The translations under genes and the position numbers were made by a program. Of a DNA stretch of 11,422 nt, positions 7,537 to 11,422 are shown piece by piece. The first letter of the stretch is position 1; each line of letters begins with the position of its first letter. Below the pieces are notes generated by a model. That model ran no database searches. It was not told where the DNA came from and saw only the letters and a program-made list of their open reading frames with translations. This DNA is from Clostridia bacterium (GTDB lineage Bacteria > Bacillota_E > RBS10-35 > JAJYVN01): the NCBI GenBank assembly GCA_027335545.1, contig DAHWHV010000097.1:1-11422 (forward strand), written 5' to 3'.

Positions 7537-7818
7537 TCAGTGCGGCTTGCCCGCAGTGTTGGCAGGCTGGCCCTGCTTGTCCATGAACTTGACCAGCATG
7601 TTCACCAGGGCGTTCTTCTCATTCTCGTCGGCCACCAGCCAAAGTTCCTTCAGGAGCCGCTGCTCCGGATTGCCCGGATCCACCTTGGCGGCCAACCACT
7701 CGCTGAAGTCCTTGGCCGCGTTAAGGATGGTGCCCCGCGACGCCCCCGCGTGATGCGCCAGGTTCAACTTGTGGCCCAGGCTGTCCTTGAATTGATCGAA
7801 CGAGTCCGTGAACGGCAT
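7537..7818 (-). CDS. DUF3243 family protein (Bacillus YmfJ-like)
   Basis: A small soluble protein of 93 residues with unknown function. It matches the DUF3243 family pattern across its length: an aromatic-rich start (FTDSFDQFKDSLG), a short turn rich in Gly/Ser, then the family's signature WLAAKVDPGNPEQRLLKELW and VADENEKNALVNMLVKFMD. The family is characteristic of Bacillota, and this is one of the better lineage clues in the window. The ATG at 7818 is chosen because GGGGGAG lies 8 nt upstream; a start at 7836 would overlap that site. It is divergently oriented to the selenoprotein gene, sharing a 188-bp intergenic region. Confidence 0.92.
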   Translation of the reverse strand: MPFTDSFDQFKDSLGHKLNLAHHAGASRGTILNAAKDFSEWLAAKVDPGNPEQRLLKELWLVADENEKNALVNMLVKFMDKQGQPANTAGKPH

Positions 7819-7943
7819 TGGCGTAACTCCCCCCACCGGCTTCGTGGGCCGCCCCTATGCTTCCCGCCGCCGTGGCGTCGCCATACCAGCGGGCGGGGAC
7901 CCCGGCCTCTGCGGCGGCGGCGGCGTGCTCTCCGTGCCCTCCG

Positions 7944-7952
7944 TGCTATTCT
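7944..7952 (+). promoter_or_regulatory. Possible extended -10 promoter for the selenoprotein gene
   Basis: TGC-TATTCT gives an extended -10 element (TGn plus 4 of 6 matches to TATAAT) 54 bp upstream of the ATG at 8007. No good -35 box lies 16-18 bp upstream. Two copies of CTCCGTGC sit just upstream (about 7929-7946). Confidence 0.35.
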
Positions 7953-8006
7953 GGTGGGGCCGCCGCGCCGTGACCCCCGGGCGGCGGGCGCGGGGAGGCG
8001 GCCGGC

Positions 8007-9470
8007 ATGGCGGAGGGCTTCACGGGTCGGGTCCGGGCCCCGGAGTTTCCGGACGCGGTGGAGTGGCTCGGGACCGACCAGCCGCCGCGACTGGCAGGGT
8101 TGCGGGGGCGTCTGGTCCTCCTGGACTTCTGGACCTTCTGCTGAATCAACTGCCACCACGTCCTGCCGCAGTTGCGGCGGCTCGAACGCGCCTACGGCGA
8201 CCGGCTGACCGTCCTGGGCATCCACTCGCCCAAGTTCCCCGCCGAGCGCGAGACGCCCGCGCTGCGTGCGGCCCTGGCCCGCCTGGGCGTGGAGCACCCG
8301 GTCGCCAACGACCGCGACTTCCGCATCTGGCGGGAGTACGCGGTGCGGGCCTGGCCCACCCTGGTGTTCATCGACCCGGCCGGGCGGGTCATCGGCCGGC
8401 ACGAGGGGGAGTTCGACTACGCGGCCGTGGCTGCGGCCGTGGAGGCGATGTGGCAGCCGGTCCAGCCAGGCGCGATCCGCCCGGGCGGGCCGGCGCCGAC
8501 CGGCAGCCGACCACCGGCCCTCGACGGTCTCCGCTTCCCCGGCAAGGCCGTCGGCACGCCGGACGGCTATGCCCTCAGCGACACGGGGCACGACCGGGTG
8601 GTGCTCCTGGACCGACAGGGGCGGGCCGTGGCCGTCTTCGGGGGCGGCGGAGCCGGCCTAGTCGACGGACCCGCCCCACAGGCCAGGTTCAACGCCCCGC
8701 AGGGCCTCGCCTGGAGCGACGGCACCCTCCTCGTCGCGGACACGGGCAACCACGCCCTGCGGGCGATCGATGTGGCGAGCGGCCACGTCCGCACACTGGC
8801 CGGGGACGGCGCCCAGGGGGCGCTCTGGTCCTCTCCCTGGGATGTGGCGGTCCTGGGGGGTCGGGCCTTCGTGGCCATGGCCGGGGTGCACCGCATCGCG
8901 CTCTGGACCCCGGCAGACCCTCGCGGCCGCGCCTTCTCCGGCAGCGGGCGCGAGGGTCTGGCTGACGGGGCACCCGCCAGCGCCCAGTACGCGCAGCCCA
9001 GCGGCCTCTGCGCCGAGGGAGGGGCGCTGTACGTCGCCGACAGCGAAACGAGCGCGGTACGGCGCCTGGACCCCGAGAGCGGAGAGGTCCGAACCCTGGT
9101 CGGGCAGGGGCTCTTCGACTTTGGCGACCGCGACGGGACGGGCGGAGACGTCCGGCTGCAGCACTGCCTCGGGGTGGCGGCCCACGGCGGCTCCCTCTAT
9201 ATCGCCGACTCCTACAACCACCGCGTCAAGCGCCTGGACCCGACGACCCTTTGCGTCAGGAGCGTGGCCGGCACGGGGAACCCGGGCTCCGGGGACGGGC
9301 CCGGCCCCGAGGCCGCCTTCCACGAACCGGGAGGCATCGCCGCCGCCCACGGCGCCCTCGTGGTGGCCGACACCAACAACCACGCCCTGCGCCTGATCGA
9401 CCCGGAGCGAGGCACCGTGACCTCCTTGGGCGTGACCGGCCTCGAGCGCTTCCCGGCGCCCGGCGCGTGA
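8007..9470 (+). CDS. Thioredoxin-like / NHL-repeat selenoprotein (NHLRC2-like), in-frame TGA read as Sec46
   Basis: A 487-residue protein, if the TGA at 8142-8144 is read as selenocysteine. Residues about 10-155 are a thioredoxin-like domain: LLDFWTFC-U46-INC49, SPKFPAERE, NDRDFRIW and the cis-Pro loop AWPTLVFIDPAGRVIG. From memory, relatives have C-C-I-N-C here, so Sec replaces the attacking cysteine of the CxxC redox site, and C45 is kept. Residues about 185-480 form a propeller of about five NHL-type repeats, each with a core like LLVADTGNHALRAID. No signal peptide is seen, so it is likely cytosolic. The ATG at 8007 has GGGGAGG 8 nt upstream and is in frame across the TGA. A SECIS-like hairpin follows. 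A thiol-disulfide or peroxide-linked redox role is inferred. A gene caller that treats TGA as stop would start near 8172 and lose the active site. The alternatives are a sequencing error or nonsense mutation. Confidence 0.88.
8142..8180 (+). promoter_or_regulatory. UGA-Sec codon and bacterial SECIS-like hairpin
   Basis: The UGA (8142-8144) is followed after 25 nt by the loop of a 7-bp hairpin: CUGCCGC (8163-8169), loop AGUU (8170-8173), GCGGCGG (8174-8180), with one U-G pair. Bacterial SECIS elements bind SelB and typically have a short apical loop with a G in its first two positions, 16-37 nt after the UGA; G8171 and the spacing fit. A competing 7-bp stem, CAACUGC (8147-8153) with GCAGUUG (8168-8174), starts 2 nt after the UGA and has a 14-nt loop; only one can form. 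Confidence 0.72.
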
Positions 9471-9481
9471 AGGGGCCGTGG

Positions 9482-9510
9482 GCAGCGCCCCGCCCCGTTC
9501 GGGGCGCTGC
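9482..9510 (+). terminator. Terminator-like hairpin after the selenoprotein gene
   Basis: GCAGCGCCCC (9482-9491) and GGGGCGCTGC (9501-9510) form a perfect 10-bp stem with a 9-nt loop, starting 11 bp past the stop codon. No T-run follows, as for the other hairpins in this GC-rich window. Confidence 0.6.
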
Positions 9511-9590
9511 GGGGACCGCCCGCCCCCCGCGCAAGCACTGACGACGGGGTCGGCCGGCGCGCGCCGGCGGACCGACAGGAGGTGGGCGGG

Positions 9591-10051
9591 ATGCAACGCC
9601 CCTTCGACTTCCCCGCTGGCGAGGGCTGGGTTGGCGCGGGGAATCAGCTGGCCACGGGGGTCGCATCCGGCGCGGCCGAGGCCGCGCGGCGGGGGGCCGA
9701 AGCGGGGCGCGGCGCTCCGGTCGGACCGCCCCCCACGGCCCCGGGGTCGGGGGGGACATCCCCCAGCGCGTTCCCCTGGCCTGAGGCGTTGCGCGCCAGC
9801 CGCCGCTCCCTGCGGAGCCGACCCGGGGCCCTGCCGCTTGGACCCACGGGAGCGGCGGGACCTGGCCGTACCGCCGCAACCGGCAGACGGCCGATCTGGA
9901 GTATCGGGAGACGGAGGCCGGCTACGCGTACCCCTCCGTCGTCCCCGCCCGCGACGGAGGGCCGCACGTCGCGTTCTCTTACCTGCGCAAGGCCATCAAG
10001 TACCTGCGCGTGACCGAGGAGTGGGTCCGCCGCGGGGAGCGCGGGGGCTGA
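9591..10051 (+). pseudogene. Decayed BNR/sialidase-like gene remnant
   Basis: A strong ribosome binding site (AGGAGGTG) precedes the ATG at 9591. The frame from this ATG has GC-rich third positions for about 80 codons (MQRPFDFPAGEGWVG...), then loses that bias near 9830-9845. From there the next frame (codons in register with 9902) reads GSGGTWPYRRN, then GYAYPSVVPARDGG, PHVAFSYLRKAIKYLRV and a stop at 10049-10051. That tail resembles the C-terminal end of sialidase/BNR-repeat enzymes, where an aromatic-Pro-Ser segment is followed by a HVxxxYxRxxIKxV strand. Such enzymes are normally over 300 residues, so most of the gene is missing and the frame is broken. The sialidase link rests on about 60 residues; the N-terminal part is unrecognised and could be a small separate gene. 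Confidence 0.45.
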
Positions 10052-10115
10052 GACGGGGAGGCGCGGGGACCCGACCTGGGGGCCGGGGCGACTGCGGCCC
10101 GTGGCGGGGATGAGC

Positions 10116-10136
10116 AGGGCCCTTACCGGGGGCCCT
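10116..10136 (+). terminator. Short hairpin between the remnant gene and the tRNA
   Basis: AGGGCCC (10116-10122) and GGGCCCT (10130-10136) form a perfect 7-bp stem with loop TTACCGG. It lies 65 bp past the remnant's stop and directly before the tRNA promoter, so it may isolate the tRNA unit from upstream transcription. Confidence 0.4.
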
Positions 10137-10141
10137 GGTCC

Positions 10142-10171
10142 TTGCCCGCTACGGCGTCTCCCGGCTATACT
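10142..10171 (+). promoter_or_regulatory. tRNA-Val promoter
   Basis: TTGCCC (10142-10147, 4 of 6 matches to TTGACA) and TATACT (10166-10171, 5 of 6 matches to TATAAT) are 18 bp apart. The -10 box ends 15 bp before the mature tRNA 5' end, giving a short leader for RNase P to remove. Confidence 0.75.
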
Positions 10172-10186
10172 GATTCCCGTCGCTGC

Positions 10187-10262
10187 GGGTGCGTAGCTCA
10201 GTGGTTAGAGCGCTCGGTTCACATCCGAGAGGTCGCTGGTTCGATCCCAGCCGCGCCCACCA
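10187..10262 (+). tRNA. tRNA-Val (anticodon CAC)
   Basis: A complete 76-nt cloverleaf. The acceptor stem GGGTGCG/CGCGCCC includes one T-G pair. The D arm is GCTC...GAGC, the anticodon stem is CTCGG/CCGAG with loop TTCACAT (CAC at 10220-10222, reading GUG), and the T arm is CTGG-TTCGATC-CCAG. The 3' CCA is encoded (10260-10262). The T-arm and 3' end are typical integration sites for tyrosine-recombinase elements. Confidence 0.98.
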
Positions 10263-10274
10263 TCGAAAGCCAAG

Positions 10275-10313
10275 AGCCCCAAGGGGAAACGGAAAACCCC
10301 TTGGGGCTTTTTC
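10275..10313 (+). terminator. Intrinsic terminator of tRNA-Val
   Basis: AGCCCCAAGGGG (10275-10286) and CCCCTTGGGGCT (10297-10308) form a perfect 12-bp stem with loop AAACGGAAAA, followed by a T-run. This is the only hairpin in the window with a textbook U-tract, and it starts 12 bp past the CCA end. Confidence 0.9.
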
Positions 10314-10330
10314 CCTTCCTGGGGCCGCCC

Positions 10331-10349
10331 TGGCACTCTGGTGGCACTC
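10331..10349 (+). repeat. Two TGGCACTC direct repeats, possible integrase arm sites
   Basis: TGGCACTC occurs at 10331-10338 and again at 10342-10349, an 11-bp (one helical turn) period. Short direct repeats of this type beside a tRNA gene and an excisionase gene resemble arm-type binding sites of tyrosine recombinases. No integrase gene is present to confirm it. Confidence 0.4.
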
Positions 10350-10431
10350 CCGCGTAGCACATCGTCACTCTCAGACGGCAGTACGGGCGGACAGCGGGGC
10401 CCGGCTACGTCTCCCGTCGTGGGCCACCGTC

Positions 10432-10450
10432 TGGTAGAATGGGCTAGCCC
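10432..10450 (+). promoter_or_regulatory. Possible extended -10 promoter and palindrome for the HTH gene
   Basis: TGG-TAGAAT (10432-10440) gives an extended -10 with 5 of 6 matches to TATAAT, but no clear -35. It is followed at once by the perfect 10-bp palindrome GGGCTAGCCC (10441-10450), which would overlap the transcription start and could be an operator, possibly autoregulatory. Confidence 0.4.
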
Positions 10451-10498
10451 GAAGTGGTTAGGCTTCCCACGGGGCGGGCGTTGAAGGAGGAGAGCGGG

Positions 10499-10720
10499 AT
10501 GCGAGCGGATCGGCGCACAGACGCGGCTGTGGAGGTGGCGGGGGCAGAGTCGGAGGGCCTCAATCCCCAAGAGGCCGCGCGGTACATCGGAATCGACCGA
10601 TCAACTTTCTACGCGACGGGGCTGGTGGACCAGGTGCCGCACCTCCGTGTGGGACGGAGGCGAATCTACCCGAGGTCCCTGCTCCGAGAGTGGATGTGCG
10701 CCACGGCACGCCGCGCTTGA
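10499..10720 (+). CDS. Excisionase-type helix-turn-helix DNA-binding protein
   Basis: A 73-residue protein. After a polar N-terminus, LNPQEAARYIGIDRSTFY (about residues 21-38) forms the helix-turn-helix of the MerR-like/excisionase (HTH_17) fold. VPHLRVGRRRIYPRSLLREWM (from about residue 45) is the wing and third helix. The pattern of pick-a-helix, then hydrophobic-x-VGRR-x-IYP-x-xLxxW, is standard for the family. Such proteins bend DNA to direct integrase toward excision, or act as small plasmid/phage regulators. AAGGAGGAG lies 6-8 nt before the ATG at 10499, which decides the start; an earlier GTG at 10454 lacks a site. The tRNA-Val gene upstream supports the mobile-element reading. Function beyond DNA binding is inference. 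Confidence 0.82.
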   Translation: MRADRRTDAAVEVAGAESEGLNPQEAARYIGIDRSTFYATGLVDQVPHLRVGRRRIYPRSLLREWMCATARRA

Positions 10721-10759
10721 CTTGCTGCGCTGACCGCCCCTGTCCCCGTTGCCAATAGG

Positions 10760-10793
10760 GCGGCACCCCACTCGGGAGGTGCCGCTTCCCTTT
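10760..10793 (+). terminator. Terminator after the HTH gene
   Basis: GCGGCACC (10760-10767) and GGTGCCGC (10778-10785) form an 8-bp stem, followed by the pyrimidine tract TTCCCTTT. It lies 40 bp past the excisionase-type stop and before the MarR-like promoter. Confidence 0.6.
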
Positions 10794-10836
10794 ACAACGG
10801 ACGGATGGAGTAAACAACCATAACCAGATCTTCATG

Positions 10837-10863
10837 TTGTGTGGTAGGGCCAACCCCTATGAT
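10837..10863 (+). promoter_or_regulatory. Probable promoter of the MarR-like gene
   Basis: An AT-rich TATGATATATG segment carries TATGAT (10858-10863, 5 of 6 matches to TATAAT) 23 bp upstream of the ATG at 10886. TTGTGT (10837-10842) is a possible -35, but the 15-bp spacing is short; an alternative -10, TGATAT (10860-10865), gives 17 bp. Confidence 0.45.
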
Positions 10864-10885
10864 ATATGCGAAGGGGTGATCGAGG

Positions 10886-11311
10886 ATGGCAAAGAGCGAG
10901 GCTCCGAAGACGAAAGAGAAGGTGCGCCGACCCACGAACGATACGACCATCCGTGCCTTGCAGAGTGTGATGCGCGTCATGGTCCGGGAGCGTCGGGGCA
11001 TTCCCTCGCCCGCAGATTTGGACGTGCTCCACGGGGTGGAGTGCGGTGAATCCGTTGAGCAGATGGCGGCACGGCGCAACGTCAGCGAGCAGGCCATTTA
11101 TCAATCGTTGCGACGTTTGGAGGATGAGGGGCTGCTACGTCGTCGTCGCGACGGTGCCCCCGGCTACATTGTCGGCTTGTCGCCGACTGGTGCAACGGTC
11201 CTGGCCGCTTCGCGGGCCTGGCAGGGGAAGGCCGCACTTGCTGCCCGCGAGCGGTTGTCCGCCAAGGAGCGGCTGGCCCTGGCCGAGGTGCTGCGGCTGG
11301 TGCTGGGCTGA
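10886..11311 (+). CDS. MarR-like winged-helix transcriptional regulator
   Basis: A 141-residue DNA-binding protein. A basic N-terminal tail (about 1-20) precedes helices with ALQSVMRVMVRERRG. The winged helix-turn-helix is GESVEQMAARRNVSEQAIYQ (about 54-73), SLRRLEDEGLLRRRRDGAPG and the wing strand YIVGLSPTGATVL. The C-terminal helix LSAKERLALAEVLRLVLG matches the dimerisation helix of MarR proteins. AAGGGG lies 9 nt before the ATG and GAGG abuts it. It is a transcription factor; its ligand is unknown. Third codon positions and flanks are less GC-rich than in the left part of the window, consistent with transfer. Two palindromes directly downstream may be its operators. Confidence 0.82.
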   Translation: MAKSEAPKTKEKVRRPTNDTTIRALQSVMRVMVRERRGIPSPADLDVLHGVECGESVEQMAARRNVSEQAIYQSLRRLEDEGLLRRRRDGAPGYIVGLSPTGATVLAASRAWQGKAALAARERLSAKERLALAEVLRLVLG

Positions 11312-11320
11312 GTTTCATTG

Positions 11321-11335
11321 ATACGGAATCTGTAT
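11321..11335. promoter_or_regulatory. Palindromic operator candidate 1
   Basis: ATACGGAATCTGTAT is an imperfect 15-bp palindrome with core GGAATCTGT, 10 bp past the MarR-like stop. It shares GAATCTGT and its symmetry with the palindrome centred 44 bp away (11372). Confidence 0.4.
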
Positions 11336-11359
11336 GAATGAAGCTGGTAGTCGAAAATG

Positions 11360-11384
11360 CAAAACGACAGAATCTGTCGTTTTG
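11360..11384. promoter_or_regulatory. Perfect 25-bp palindrome (operator candidate 2 or bidirectional terminator)
   Basis: CAAAACGACAGA (11360-11371) and TCTGTCGTTTTG (11373-11384) are exact inverted repeats around one A. As RNA it forms an 11-bp stem with loop AAU flanked by A and U runs, so it may be a terminator in either direction for the MarR-like gene. The shared GAATCTGT core with the site at 11321-11335, and overlap with a -35-like TTGAAT, favour an additional or alternative operator role. Confidence 0.6.
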
Positions 11385-11412
11385 AATGGGCTCGGTTGGA
11401 TCGCACTATGAT
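11382..11412 (+). promoter_or_regulatory. Possible promoter of a gene beyond the window
   Basis: TTGAAT (11382-11387, 4 of 6 matches to TTGACA) and TATGAT (11407-11412, 5 of 6 matches to TATAAT) are 19 bp apart, longer than ideal. The -35 overlaps the right arm of the palindrome at 11360-11384. Any target gene is off the end. Confidence 0.3.
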
Positions 11413-11422
11413 CTAGCGAGGT

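Noticed and set aside
8172..9470. Conventional start at TTG 8172 for the NHL-repeat protein
   Set aside because: It has no ribosome site and would remove the start of the thioredoxin fold and the redox motif, while the frame from 8007 is in family across the TGA.
9482..9530. Possible CRISPR-like repeats in the GC-rich spacer after 9470
   Set aside because: They form a single hairpin without regularly spaced repeat copies; no array exists in the window.

Overview
The window is a GC-rich chromosomal segment, with no selected-phage or plasmid hallmarks over most of its length. Several features point to a high-GC member of the Bacillota (the Symbiobacterium / Thermaerobacter / Limnochorda kind of lineage): a DUF3243 protein (a family I know from Bacillus and relatives), a Nif3 protein with the YqfO-type insert, Shine-Dalgarno-rich starts (GGGGAGG, AAGGAGG) and a bacterial A-type RNase P RNA. 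The lineage is an inference from gene content; I could not run a search.

Layout. Positions 171-7818 carry a block read on the minus strand. In transcription order it is: a DUF3243 protein, an RlmI-like SAM-dependent rRNA methyltransferase, a membrane GT2 glycosyltransferase, a CPBP/CAAX-type membrane protease, a Nif3-like dinuclear-metal protein, a coiled-coil C4 zinc-ribbon protein, an RNase HI, and the RNase P RNA gene rnpB with its own promoter. Nif3, zinc ribbon, RNase HI and rnpB form a housekeeping neighbourhood also known from other high-GC Gram-positives. Here the RNase HI carries an extra cupin-like C-terminal domain. A (CCTGC)8 microsatellite lies just past the 3' end of rnpB.

From 7819 the direction switches to plus. 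The most interesting gene is at 8007-9470: a thioredoxin-like domain joined to NHL repeats (NHLRC2-like). Its reading frame is interrupted by one TGA exactly at the first redox cysteine of the CxxC site, so the site reads U-I-N-C. A bacterial-SECIS-like hairpin follows 25 nt later. I read it as a selenoprotein of 487 residues; conventional gene calling would lose its first 55 or so residues and its active site. Downstream are a rho-independent-like hairpin, then a decayed sialidase/BNR-like remnant (about 9591-10051).

At 10187-10262 is an intact tRNA-Val(CAC) with promoter and intrinsic terminator. Right of it the character changes: lower GC, two TGGCACTC direct repeats 11 bp apart, a small excisionase-type HTH protein, a MarR-like winged-helix regulator and two related palindromes sharing GAATCTGT. 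This looks like the left edge, or a remnant, of an integrated element that used the tRNA gene as its attachment site and continues beyond the window. No integrase lies inside the window.
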